64,000 nucleotides of DNA, from positions 558,001 through 622,000 of the forward strand of contig JAEHOE010000033.1 of the NCBI GenBank assembly GCA_016858145.1, given 5' to 3'. This DNA is from Edaphochlamys debaryana. Its lineage: Eukaryota; Chlorophyta; Chlorophyceae; Chlamydomonadales. Both the position numbers and the translations under genes were made by a program. Positions 44,101 to 56,700 of the stretch are shown here, one piece after another. The notes beneath the pieces were generated by a model that had not been told where the DNA came from, made no database searches, and was given only the letters and a program-made list of their open reading frames with translations. The number at the start of each line of letters is the position of its first letter. Position 1 is the stretch's first letter.

Positions 44101-46745
44101 AGGGCGAGCTCCGTACCAGCCTGCAGGGGGCACGTGGGTACCGGGCTGGGGGGCACATGGGGAGCTGGAGGGCGGCGGCACAGGGTCACCCGCGGGGTCA
44201 CCTGGGGATGGGGATGTATGCAGGGTGGTTGGTTGCGTGGCTGGCGTGGAGTGGGAGGGTGCGTGTTTAACAAAGCGGGTGAGAAAGGGTGTACGGCCGG
44301 TCCAGTGCGGTCTGTGGTGTGTAGGAATGTGCGGAGAGCCCGAAGCTCTCCACCTCCCCCGTACCGCCTCGCTCCCTCAGCTGTGCCCCCCCGGCCGTGC
44401 TTCCGCCCCCCCTACCCTCGCCCACCCGCCAGGTCGCAGCGGCGGTGACTCCCTCCGCCGGGCGCTGACGACGGCGGAGAGCTTCGGCCTGCCGCCGGGG
44501 GTGCGGGCCATCGCCGCTGCCACACCGCCGGAGCGTGTGTCAGGTGAGGGAGGGTGCTCAGGGCCTCGGGGTGCACGGGACGAAAGGGTCGTGCGAGAAA
44601 GGGGCAGGGTTGCGCACGTGGGGTGGAGGGCGCCTGGGGCCCTGGGAATGCACGCGTGCCCTGGTGAGGCGGTGTGTCCGGAGAAGGCATGGGGTAGGGC
44701 AATGCAGGGGGGCAGAGGGGGCTGAGGATGTGTGAAAAGATTAGCGTGGGTGAGGGTCTGGGGAGGAGGGATAGCGGCCGGCGCTGCCGTGGGAGCAGAG
44801 GGTTCTCGGGCATGCGCAAGCACGGGCCCCCGACAGAGAGGCGTGCACAGGCTCACAGGGGCCACGATCTGGGCCACTGCCTCGTGGGCCCTCCCCCCGT
44901 GCCCCCACAATCCCGACCCCGCCCCGGCCCCCCCCGGCCCCCAGAGCTGGGCATGTACTCCCACAACCAGGACGCCATCGCCCTGGTGCGTGGCTGCGGG
45001 GTCGTGCGTCCTGCCCTGTCCTGCCTTCACAACTTATTTGCGGGCGTTGGGTTTTGGGGTGGTGTGGCGCTTACAGGAACTACCGTACCCTGGGCCCGCC
45101 TCGGCCTGTGCTGTACAGCGTGCACCTGCACCCTTGATGCCTCTTGTTGTTTGGTTTTTCTCTGGTATCCCGACCCGCCTGCCTCCTGCCCCCCCCCCCC
45201 CTCAGGGCGCGTGGGCCAACGGCGGGCTGGTGTTTGTGGGTGACGCAGCGCACAGCGGCGGCCCGGACGGCCAGGTGGGGGCTGGGGGCGTGTCTCGTTT
45301 TTGGCGTCCGTCCGGTTTTCCAGGCATCCGCCGGCGGCCCCAGGGCCAGGGCTGAGCGCGCTCCCGGCAGCCTGTGGGGAGGCAGATAGCAGGCTGGCCA
45401 GGTGCTTGCTGCGTCCTTCGCAGGCGTGCCGACCTGTCGTGTCAGCGTGCCCGTGAACCCCTCACGCCCCTCCTTCCCCACCCCCACCCCCCACCCCCAG
45501 GGCGCCAACCTTGCCCTGGAGGACGGCGCGGCGCTGGGGGCGGCGGTGCGGAAGCACGGCCTGAGCCCCGAGGTAAGGTCCCCAGGGGCTGTACTGGGCT
45601 AGATGCGGTAGCGCCCTGCGCTCGCGGCCCGGCCGTACCGGACTCTGGGGCTGTAGGCTGTAGGCTGCGTGGGGGTGGTGTTGGGCAATGGCGGGGCCCA
45701 CAAGCTCCGCCTCCTCTCCTCTTACTCCCCCGCTGCAGGCCTTTGCCGCGTGGGAGGCTGAGCGGGTGCCCCGCATTCTGGACCTCATGTACAACAAGGA
45801 CATCCCCTTCCCGGTGGGACGCGACGGGGGGCTTCAGGGGACAAGACCAGCGCCCAGGAGGGCTGCGGTGGATGCAGCACCCGGTCATTGGTCCCTCCCC
45901 TGCAAAAGACGTGTGGGGCACAGAACCCAAAGTCTGCTCCAGTCGCACAGTCACTTGTGCACATCCCTTCCTTGCCCCCACGACCGCACTGCCCCCCCCC
46001 ACAGGCCAAGATGCGCATCGCCATGTCGTACGCCCCCGAGCCCCTCTGGACCCCCGCCCACGTGCTGGACGAGCAGGTGGGGTCGGGGATGGTCGCAAGG
46101 GGGGTCCGCCCTTGATGTCTCGGCTGTGGATAATATAAGAGGCCTCGAGTGCACGAAGTCGCAAGTGGTGTACGGGTTGTACAGCTAGGAGCCATGCCCT
46201 TACCCCGCCACGCGCGAAGGGCTTCCCGCCTCACCCCCGCCGCTTCCCTCGCCGCCGTCCTCCCAACATCCCACCCCCGCAGGCGCAGGGCGCCGAGGGC
46301 ACCCGACCGCTCCCGCCCGACCTGGAGGCTCGCGCACGGCAGGCGGCCGGGGCGCTTAGCGGGGAGGAGGTGGGTGGGCTATGGCCGTTTGCCGCGGCGG
46401 GTGGGCGGGCTTGGGCGAGCTGCGCTGCGGTTCGCCCTGCCGCGCCTCGCCCCGGCGGGTGTCCAGAGAAGTCTGCTGTTCCCATCAACTGAGCCTTACC
46501 ATCCCGCCACCCTCCCCTCCTGCGCCTGCCCCCTTCCCTTTGCCCAGCTCGCCGCCCTCATGTCTGACATCCGGGCCTGGGGCCGCGCCGGCCTCCGCGA
46601 CATCGTCACCGCCAAGGCCGTGGCGGCGGGGGTGCTCAAGCCCAGCGGCAGTGCGCCGGCCGAGAGCGGGTCTACCGGGAGCGGGACTGCCAGCACGGAC
46701 GCGCAGGCGCCGGCTGCCGCAGCCACCGCGGTCGCCAGGCCGTGA
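41159..46745 (+). CDS. FAD-dependent monooxygenase, probable plastid precursor
   Basis: Eighteen exons: 41159-41501, 41669-41736, 42003-42106, 42383-42482, 42698-42776, 42970-43142, 43280-43342, 43471-43590, 43761-43834, 44021-44133, 44433-44543, 44945-44985, 45206-45274, 45501-45572, 45739-45813, 46005-46076, 46283-46369 and 46548-46745. They total 653 residues in phase. The first ~100 residues are basic, Ser/Ala/Pro-rich and acid-poor, a likely chloroplast transit peptide. The Rossmann FAD motif YDVVVVGGGPCGLAAAVAM follows at ~105-125. LVFVGDAAHSGGPDGQGANL is the second flavin motif (GD-AAH), followed by ALEDGAALGAA, as in PHBH-type hydroxylases, squalene and zeaxanthin epoxidases and kynurenine monooxygenase. 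These enzymes hydroxylate or epoxidise an organic substrate with NAD(P)H and oxygen; the substrate here is unknown. Introns 4 and 8 appear to use GC donors (CAG then GCAGGC). Confidence 0.88.
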
Positions 46746-47918
46746 GGCAAGGGCCAGGCGGGCGCACCGGCTCACGCAGTCGGCTTGATCTGTCCGGGCG
46801 GAGGCCATGTCCGGCTGCCGCGTTAACGGTGCTTGCCAGGCCACAAGGCAAGGGCGAGGCGAGGATACCGGCACACGCAGTCAGTGGTGGTGGTGGTGAT
46901 GCCCGCCACAGATGGCAAGGCGTTCGGGGCACCGTGAGTGGCCGGTCTCGCCTGGGACCGGGCCAACGCGGGGGGCCGCCCTAGAGGGCTGACGACTATG
47001 TTCAGGGTGCTTCGTGTGGTGAGATGTCAGTGGTCTAGAGCAGGCCCCGGCTGCCGGCACCATCCTGCCTGTCCGGCCGTGAGGGAGGGGGGCATAGGTG
47101 GCACCGTGAGCTTGCTCTGGCCAGGGGGCCGCTGCTGAGGGGGGCCAAAAGTGATGGGAGGGGTGAGGCAGTAGGCGACAGCGTGGAAACTGCTGGCCTC
47201 GAAGGAGAGCGAGGGGTGGGGGCAGCTCTGGATGCGCAGGTGGTACAGAGCTGGGGTTGTTGGTCGTGAGCATGACGTGAAGTGTCATTGACATAGAGCG
47301 TGATAAATAGATAATAGCGCACTAGAGAGCTCATATCAACTCTTGATGTTCATACATGCACTTGGGCGGGAGGGCTTGGTCCCGGGATTCCCAGGGGGCC
47401 GGGTGTACGTGGAAGGCTGCCCGGCTGTGGGCTGCGGAAGGGGAGGGGCCGGGTAGACCGGCTTGGGCCGGGGCATTGGAGTTGGGAAGCGGCGACAGGG
47501 GCAGACAGACCTTTTTGCAAGAATTGGCGAGGGAGGGTGGGAACTCGGAAGGTGCATGTAAAGAAGTGCAAGGCGCGGTGAAGCGCTCGAAGGAGGAGGG
47601 TGAGCGACGTGGCACGCGAAGCCCTTGGCCCATACACGTTGTACCTCGCGGGTCCCACTCATGCTCGCGACACCGCCAGACTGTCCTTCATATTACAGTA
47701 CTGAAGCAAGCGACAGAGGTTCACACGCGCCTGCGATTGGCGACCCGCTTCTGCCATTCCTTACACCTTGCCTCTTGTAGCGACGCCACGTCACAGCGCT
47801 GTGCCCACTTGAAGCACGGTAGCGTGCAAAAGACTCAGCGCCAGGGCACGCCTGTCTCAATCGCCGACACCGCGACACATCCCAGCTGAGGCAACCCGAC
47901 GGCTAGCGGCTGCTCACG
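46746..47918. other. Spacer between FAD monooxygenase and COX15
   Basis: The first ~150 bases contain an imperfect direct repeat: the region at 46735-46785 recurs at ~46832-46885 (shared GCCAGGCC, AGGCAAGGGC and CACGCAGTC). A TGTAA at 47557-47561 is the nearest polyadenylation-type motif for the upstream gene but lies ~800 bases away. The COX15 promoter must lie at the right edge. Confidence 0.45.
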
Positions 47919-50900
47919 ATGTCGGGCTCGCGTAGCAGCGCGCTGCTGCGACAGTTTGGCCGTTTCGCTGGAAGCGGCGCAGCGTCGGCATCATCATCGA
48001 CATCACACGGCTCCGCGGGCGCTGTGGCTACATGGGGTCAGCTCGCAGAGGCTGTGCCCTCGCTCCTGCGTGAAGCCGTGTCGAGCGGCACCGCGGTCGG
48101 CTCGCTGGCACGGTCGCCATTGCTGTCGGGTGCCGCCCACGCCCACGCCGTCGCCCCCAAGCGCGTGGGCATGATCGTTACGAACGGAGTCCTGTCACGA
48201 GGAGCTGCAACGGTAGGGCGTCCTTGACGGGGGGTAGGCGGGGAAGTTGAAACGTGGCGGAAGGGGGAGGGGTAACGTTGCCGGGGCAGGTGCAAGGTGG
48301 GAGGGCTAGTGCACAGGCTACTGCTGGCAGTGTGGACTGTCGGCCGGCCGCGATTCAGGGCCTGGTCAAGGAGTAAGCCCTGACCGTGAGTCCTCACCCT
48401 TACTACCATGCTCTCTCCTCCGTCTTGGGCCCGTCAGGGCCTGGCCTCCAGCTCGGCGCCAGCGGGCGGCATCCCCGCGCTACGGAGGCTGTGGACCGGT
48501 GAGGGCGGGAGACGTGCATGTGCCGTGCAGGAGGCGGGATGACTGGATTGAGTTGCGACGAGCACACCCCACCTTTTACCCCCACCTGTGCCACCGGCCT
48601 GGGGGGGTCCTGGTCCCGGCTGCGGCTCACGCTCCGGCCCCTGTCTGCAGGCGCCGCGGCGCCCCGCGCCCCTGCGGTCCCTGCCTCCGGCTCCTCCCGC
48701 GGCGGCGGCCTGCTGGGCTGGCGCTGGCTGCGGCGGGCGCAGAGCACGGCGGCTGGCACGCTGGAGGAGGCAGCGGCGCAGGTGCGCGTCCGTGCGGGGC
48801 ACGGCAGCGGGCGGCAGCGGGGGTGGAGGCGGGGCAGCAGGGGTGGAGGGCGGCAAGGTACGGCTGCTGCTGAAGACAGGCCACATGGGCTTGTGAAGCT
48901 GCCGGGGTGGGATTGCCCTGGCCAGCCAGGATCCAGGATTCAGGATCTAGGTTCCAGGGCTCATTCAAGCAACAGCATGTCGCCTGCACGTTAGTCCGTA
49001 GCTCGGAGGGAGCCCACACACCCTGGTGAGCTGAACCCTCCTGCCCCTGCCTTGCGATGGCCCCTCCCCCCCCAGGCCACCACAGCCGCGGCACGCAAGG
49101 CGGGCGGCGGCGCTGCGCTGAGCGAGGGGCTGAGCACGGGCGCGCGCCGAGCGATGGCCACGTGGCTCGGCGTGTGTACGGCGTGGGTGTATAGCATGGT
49201 CGTACTGGGCGGCGTGACGCGGCTGACGCGGAGCGGCCTGTCCATGACCGAGTGGAAGCTGGCGGGTAGGTATCGGTTGACGGTTGGCGGTTGCGGTTAG
49301 GCGGTTGCGGATACGCACAAGGGGCATGTTTGTCACGGCTGCGCTGCCAGGGTCCGTGCCGAAACACACACCGAACCCCGCCCCCCCCGCAAGGCGAGCG
49401 GCCGCCCCTGACGGAGGAGGACTGGGTGGCGGAGTTTGCCAAGTACCGGGCGTCCCCGGAGTTCCAGAAGGTGGGGGGGGGAGGGGAAGACGAGGGATGG
49501 AACACTTGATGCTGTTCGGGTGGGCCACCCAAGGGCTTGCTCGTAGGGGGCGATCCAGAGGTGGGGAGCCCCCACCCGGGACAGGGTTTCCCTGAGTCGT
49601 ACATGTCTGTAGCGTTGCCTGGACGGAAAGGGCTTGTTTGCGTCGCCCTGATCCTCATTTCCCCTCCCCCACCGCCGTCCGCTCCTACCTCCCCCCTAGG
49701 TGCACCGCAACATGACCCTGGAGGAGTTCAAGTTCATCTACTGGATGGAGTACGCGCACCGGTACGGCAGGGATTGTACGGCGCACTGTATGGCACAAGG
49801 CCTTCCAGTCTCCCCCTTACTCCTCGCCCACCCCCATCCTTTCCCCGTTCCCGTCTCCCCCAACAGCATGTGGGGCCGCATCCTGGGCGTCTTCTTCGCC
49901 GTACCCGCCTCCTACTTCCTGGCCCGGGGATGGATCAACGGAGCGCTGGGCAAGCGCCTGGGGCTGCTGTTCTTCATGGGCGGCACGCAGGTGGGGGGGG
50001 TGGTTCGAGGGGCACCTTGTCACACTGTACGGCAACATACGGAGCCGTACGGCGTATATTGATGCCAGATAGCGGGTGGACAAGGCGCGCGGGGAGCCGC
50101 GCGGGTGCGCCCAGGCCACGTGACTGGGCTCTGTGGCTATGCAAGGGTGCTCTTGCGATGCGCCACGTGACCCGTCCCACGGTGTGTGCCCCCCTCCCGC
50201 CGCAGGGCCTGGTGGGGTGGTGGATGGTCCGGAGCGGGCTGGAGGTGAGGGGTGCAGGGAGGGCGACAGGGTTGATACCGTAGCACAGAGCAGTGCCTGG
50301 AGGGCAGGTCTTCATCTGCCCCTCCGTCCACCAGCTCAGCGCGTCACAGGCCGCCCTGCCCCTCGTCCAGCCACCCGCCTGTCCCAACCGCCATCTTGCA
50401 TTCTGCTCACCCCAAGCATGTCCTCCCCTCCTTCCCCCCAACCCACTCGCCCCCCACCCATCCACCCACCCCAGGAGCCCGAGCACGAGTGGGCCGCCCC
50501 CCGCGTGTCCCCCTACCGCCTGGCCGCACACCTGGTCTCCGCCTTCGCCATCTACGCCACCCTCGCGTGGACCACCCTGGGTGAGCAGCAGGCAGCACTA
50601 GGCAGCGAGCGGGGACCTCCCGGGGCAGCAGCAGGCAGCAACCACGGAGGCTCTGGACGTCGCTCTGGGCCCGACCTGTCGCCACCCGTGCCGTGTTGTT
50701 CTCTGCCCCTCCTCGACCTCCGCTGCTGGCAATGCAACGTGCTCCCGCTCAGCATCACAGACCCCTGCTTTGCCCACGCCACCACCCCGCACCCACGCCC
50801 GCCTCCCCCTCCCTGCCCCCCTCCCTCCCTCCCCCCCTCACCACCCGCTCAACCTCCACCTCACCCCACCCCTCCCTCTACCCACGTCCCCCCTCAGACC

Positions 50901-52517
50901 TGCTCTACCCCGCCCCCGCCACCGCGGGTCTGACCGAGGGAGTGCTCCGCTCCACGGGGGGCGCGCGGCGCTTCTTCCTGCCCCTGGCCGCACTCATAGC
51001 GGTCACCGCAACCTCGGGGGCGTTCGTGGCCGGTGAGGGGGAGGGAGCGAGAGGTTCCGGCCGTTGTCGTAACGCGGAGGGGGTTGGCATGCGGGCATTG
51101 CGGGTGCTGTGATGGGGAAAGGGGTGGTATAGGGGAAGCCAGGAACAGCTTGTCCAAAGCCCATACCCGCTCCGCCGCTTGCCACCCTCTCTGACCCAAG
51201 GCTTGGACGCCGGTCGCGCCTACAACACGTGGCCCGACATGAACGGAAAGGTACGGGGGAGCTGACATTGCCGGACGTAGGGGAGCCGCACAGGAGCGCA
51301 GAGGCAACAGACCTTCTCCACAGACTGCTGCAGGGCAGCCCCGCCTCCCTGGCGCGTTCCGGCCGACGCCTTCAGCCCCGCCCCTCCCACCCCCCGTCCC
51401 CCCTCCCCTCGACAGTTCATCCCCGATGAGTACGTGGATCCAAACCTGGGCCTGAGCCCGATCCGGAACCTGTTCGAGAACACCGCCGCCGTTCAATTCA
51501 ACCACCGGTGCGGGCCTGGCTGGGCCTGGGCCTGGGACATGAATGGGCCAGCAATTGCCCCTAATCCTCACCCCCACCTGCTTCCTCTTAACCACGGCAC
51601 CCTCCCCGCCACCCACGCCACCCCCACCCCCTCAGCACCCTGGCCACCGTCACCCTGCTGGCGGTGCTGCACGGCTGGGCCAAGTACGCCCGCGGCGGCC
51701 GCCTGCCCCCCCGGGCCACACGGGCGCTGCACGGCGTGGGCCTAGTCACGGCGGCGCAGGTGGGGCTGCTGCTGCTGGTGCTGAGCTGTGCCGACCTCAG
51801 TCGGGTGTTTGGTTGCGTGCGCTTGAGGCGTGCCGCTCAACCCCATGCCCGCCGCCTCCACCGCCCCTCCCCCCCCCAGTTCGCGCTGGGCGTCTACACG
51901 CTGCTGCAGTACGTGCCCACGGGTACGTAAGGCCCTGCTAGTACGGGAGCAGTACGGGAGCAGTACGCGAGCAGTACGATGGCCCTGAATGGTAGCTGTA
52001 CTAGGCCCTTTCCTTTCCCTCCTCTCCTTCCTTTCTAAACCTCCTCACCCTCCCTCCTCACCCACCACCTCACCCTCACCCCCCCAGCCCTGGGCAGCGC
52101 GCACCAGGCCAACGCCCTCAACCTCTTCACCGCTGCACTGGCGCTGCTGCACGCCTGCCGCCCGCCGCAGCCCTCGCCCGCGGCCGCGGCGATGGCGCCC
52201 CTGGTCACCCCGGCGGCCGTGCTGCTGGTGAGGGGGGCAGGGAAGCGGGGGCGGCGAGGGCAGGGTGGGGGTGGGAGTGGCATCTACGCGGGTCCCCGGG
52301 GCGCGCTACCACCGCAACGTGTCCCAACCGTCAACTACCGGAACCTAACGGTCAACGCCCAACTGCTAACCGCCGCCGCCAACCGCAGGTGGGCAGCGTG
52401 GGCTACCTGATCGCCACGCAGAACGCCAAGTACGCGGGTACCTCGCTGGCGGGGGCGCTGACGCAGAGCGCCGACTACTCGGGCCCCACCATGTCCCCCG
52501 CCACCAAGCAGGCGTGA
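47919..52517 (+). CDS. COX15: Heme A synthase COX15 (mitochondrial)
   Basis: Sixteen exons: 47919-48212, 48438-48498, 48651-48781, 49076-49265, 49394-49470, 49700-49761, 49867-49990, 50206-50244, 50475-50580, 50898-51032, 51201-51250, 51416-51507, 51636-51759, 51880-51922, 52088-52227 and 52389-52517. They give 598 residues in phase. The enzyme oxidises heme O to heme A for cytochrome c oxidase in the inner mitochondrial membrane. Family blocks: [38 protein letters not shown] (with a conserved His), [47 protein letters not shown] and [14 protein letters not shown], the last two holding heme-ligand histidines. The first ~150 residues are Ser/Ala/Arg/Gly-rich and acid-poor, much longer than needed for a mitochondrial presequence but of that character. 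About eight transmembrane helices are visible, as expected. Confidence 0.95.
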
Positions 52518-53740
52518 GGGGGTGCGGTTTGGCTGGCTGAATGGACCCGGCTGGGTGACTCTTGATGGGGCGAGTGAGTGAGGACAGTAGTGCTGTGGGC
52601 TTACTGGGAGTGATGAGCGGCTTGGGAGAGCAGGCGTGAGGGGGGGGGGGCTCGGCAGGCTTCCCGGCTGGCGAGTGAGTGAGAGCAGCAGAGAAGTAGG
52701 TTGCGAGTGGGGTCGTGACCGGCTGGGGCAAGGGGTGAAGGAGAGGTGTGTGTGACGGTGTGGGGGTCCGCTACGACTGGCTGTTGACGGGAGATGAAGC
52801 TGGCTAAGGAGCAGACGGCGGTGAAGGAGCTGATCGACCTCACCTGCGGCGACAGTGACTGAGGCGGGGGAGCGGCTGTGGGTGGTCGCACGCGAGGGAG
52901 GCATGGGCATGTTGCTGTAGGGGCAGCTAGCGGGAAGGCGGCATGACGTCTGCATAGTCTGCAGGTAGGGGCGTGGCGGCAACGTTCAGGCGGACTACTG
53001 AAGTCCTATCCTGGGGTTACGTCCGTATGTGCTGAGCTGCTGACGTTGGTGCCAGATTGCTAGCTCTGTCTGCGGGCGGTCTTGAGCGTCATGCTTTGGT
53101 GGAATGTATTATTGTGGCCGCGCGAAGCCCCCACATCCATGCAATACAACATGTCAATTACCACGGGCTCATAATGCAAGTCCTTTGCCTTGTCCCATCA
53201 GCCCCGCACTGCCACGATCCCCGCCTCAATCCACTCATAGTACACGTTGGCCTGCACCACAGCTTGACTCAGCTGTTGTCATGTGGGCACCGAGCCCTGA
53301 CTGCAGGGGCTGCAGGGGATCCAATCCATGCACGCCCGCCCTACTCCTCGCCTCCCTCGTCTCTATTCACTGCCAACCCCAGGCAACTGCAGCAAGAAAC
53401 GCGTTGCAGAGCTGGGCCAGCCTCAGTACGCCGGCCCCTTCCACCCCTTCCACCCCAACATGACACTTAGTCAACAAGGCCAACCCGGCTTAGCCACATC
53501 AAGCCCTGGCCGTATTGCTGGCACCGGCTTCGCCCCCCACCACTCTCACGCGGTCCAAGTAAAGTCCTATCACTCGCCGAATCAATGCCAAGACAGGTGT
53601 CAAGTATGCGCATCAATTAGTCTCCGGGCGAGGCGCCGAGCTGCGGCCGAGCCCCAGGCACCCCCCCCCAAGCAGCTGCGAGCCCCTGTACGTGGCTGCC
53701 GCCTCCTTAGTCTCCACCCAGCAGGTAAGCCCGCCTGGCC
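52518..53740. other. Convergent spacer between COX15 and the OAS-like gene
   Basis: About 1.2 kb with no gene seen; it holds the 3' UTRs of the two convergent genes. No clear TGTAA was found for either. A short imperfect repeat of GGCTGGCTGA/GGTGAGTGAG-like words occurs at 52530-52690. Confidence 0.45.
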
Positions 53741-56700
53741 CTACCCCTGCAGCCGCTCCAGCGCTGCCCCCAGGCTGGACCCGTGTAGCAGCACCTCGAG
53801 GCTGGCGTTACGGAGCCCCGCCAGCAGCGCCCGGGCCTCCCGCGCCAGCGAGGGCCAGTCCCAGGGGGGGTGGCCGTCGCCGGGGTCCTGGGGCAGGGGG
53901 CATGCAGAGCGTTGGGGCAGGGCAGAGGCGGCAGGGAGGTGTGTGTACACTCGTGCCCTCACAGCCAGAGGCGGGCAGTCAAGAAGTACGGGGCAGGCGA
54001 GCAGCAAGGAAGGGGTCGATGGCTGGCACGGTCCGAAGCACGAAGTTACCTGGGCAACGTTGCAGGTGGGGTCGATGGGGTGGATGATGAAGGGCCCCTC
54101 CGCGCCCCAGCACGCCCGGAACCGCTCGCCCTGCTCCCGCCGGTAGCCCAGGGCCCCGGCGTCGAGCATCACCACGGACCCACAGGGGCCGTCCAGCTGG
54201 GCTGCCGTGTTGAGAGCCCGCAGGAATACGCGAATCAGCAGGGACCTGCACGGCCAATGTCAGCGGAGGATAAAGTTGTAGCGCTTGCGCACATGTGCAC
54301 TCGTGCACCTTAACATGCTAAACCGGTAGTGGGCGGCACACCCGTATCCGATGCCGTACTCGCCTCTCGGGCCGGATCGGGTCAAAGTCGTGGCTGGGGG
54401 CCGCCTGCTCCGCCTGAAAGGCCTGCAGCACGATGAGCTCCAGCGCCACCGAGGGCAGCTTGGAGGAGCGCAGCAGGCCCCGCTCCGCCAGGCCGCACTT
54501 GACCCAGGCCTGGGGGGGTACCGGCATGGAGGCATGGGTGAGAGAAAGCACGAGATGGGATGCGGAGACGAAGGTGAGTCAAAAGCAGGCCGTGGCACGC
54601 CAACCCATCAAGCCATGACCTGGGCCCTGCCCCTGAGGCCGTGAACGCTAGCCTTGCCTTGAACAGCCGTGTCGCCTCGTTGGCGGTCTTGGGCTGCTCC
54701 TTCACGAAGTCGGTCAGCGCCTCGCTGACCGCCCGCTCGCGCATTCCGTCGGGGGGCTTTGCCGCCATGGCCGCAATCTCCGCATCCGTCATCCGGAACA
54801 GCGGCGACACCAGCACCTCCACCTGCGTACGGCACCGAGCCGTGTTTCAATGTCTCCCTAGAAGCCAGAAGCTCTGAACCTTGCACGCTCATTCAGGACT
54901 GCCAGGCACACACAGCTGGAGGCGCTCTCGCAGGCAACCCTACCCCATGAAGACGGCAGTTCCTGCCTTAACTCAGCCCCTGCGCCCCCTATCTAACGAC
55001 AGCGCACCAGTCATGGCAACCCCCACCCCACAAACAGGGGGGGGGGGGCAGGGGGGGGGGCACCGCGTGAGGTGCCGACATGTGCTCCGCGGGGCCGACA
55101 CGCTACTGCCGACCCACTGCGACTTGTCGCGATCGCAACGTTGATGCTCATTGTTATTGAAGCGACCACAGGCGCAGCCCGGAACACACACTTTTCAAGG
55201 CTGGGCCGCTCGCGTAACCGCGAATGATATCTGAAACAGCGTAGCGCGATAGAGCCATTCGTCGCGAGAACAGGCGTTCCTAAACCGAGGCCGAACTTCA
55301 GTCGCTCTCGCTCGTGTGGGGTGCTCGCGACCCCGCGATCACTGGAAGGTGTAGATCAGCAGTCCATGTAATTTTTGAGATCGGTGGCAGGCTGCGAGAG
55401 GCCCGCGCACGGCGGAGAGCGGTCGGACTTCGCGAGGGCGACCAGGCGCGCTTCCTCCAGGGCGCGACTCCGCCCGAGAAAATGAGATCAGCTATACAGG
55501 GCATATTCCGCTATCGTGCGCACTCATCGGCAGGGCGCGAGAGGCCCGCAAACCCCCGAATTTTCTGAGAGTACATTTTTTTCGCAGCATCCCTAGATAT
55601 GGGTTGGGCGGGTTTGGGTGGGCGGGCGCTGGTGTAGCTAGGGAAGGGCCCTGCGTAGGGTCGTGGGCCAGTGCTGCGTGGGGGCGTTTGGGGTTCGTGC
55701 TGCGTGTTTGCCCGGCCACGTCACTGGCTGGGCGGGCTGCTGGGGCTTGCCCTGGCTGGCTCTTTGGACCCGCGCGTGTGCTTGCAGTTGGTGGCGGCGC
55801 AAGACCTTGGCGGTGTTTGCCCGTGCAGACTCTTCTCCTGGCCTTCGGGCCGGGGGACAAGGGGTACGAGGGCTGTAGCCCCACCCAAGTCGGCCCTCGC
55901 AGGGGGGTCGGGCCTCTTGTAATACCCGCATCCTAACCATGAATTTGCGTGGGCGGAAAGTGGTGGAAAGAGCCGGATATGTAGGCGATGTCCTGATGGA
56001 TTTCTGAAAAGCAAGAAAAGTGAGCGGTTTTGGTCGGCGGTTGCCGCCGGGGGCCGCGGGGTGAACTGGCGGGGCCAGTGCGGAATTGCGTGTCGCGAGT
56101 GCAGGGCGAGCGCGTGCCGTCTGCCGAGGCGAACCGCGAGGAAACGTGACGCTGGGTGGGGATTGGAGCGTCCGGTGCGGCGTGCGGGGCGTTTGACAAT
56201 GCCGGCGGGCAGGCAGCGCGGGAATGGCGGGATTCGGAGCGGCAACTCTTGGAGGCGGGCGCGGCGTGAGCGCGGCAGCAGATTAGCGGTGCTGGGCTGC
56301 GTGAGGATACGTGAGGGGCGCGCGGAGGGGTTCGTCGCGAGCGGCGAAGCGTAACGGAAGCGCAGAATGGATTCGTGCGTCCACAACGTAGGCTCAGTGA
56401 GAGCGGCGTGCCTGGCTGACGCCCTGTACGAGGCGTAGCAACGGTGTGAGCAAGGCGAAGGCTGGAGAAGGGGGCGGAGTGGTTGGAAAGGAGCTGATGT
56501 CTGAAGCGAGAGAACGTCCGTACGTCGGTGCTGAGAGGCAGAATCCCGACACGGCGGACTTCTGCCTAACAGCCGAAAACGCTATCCCGAACCATACCCC
56601 AACACTACGACCAACTCGGCCTCCGGCCGCCGACTTGGCGGCCCTCAGCGCGGCCGTGACCTCCGTTGTCGACCGCTCGGCCGCCCCTGGCTCGGCGGCC

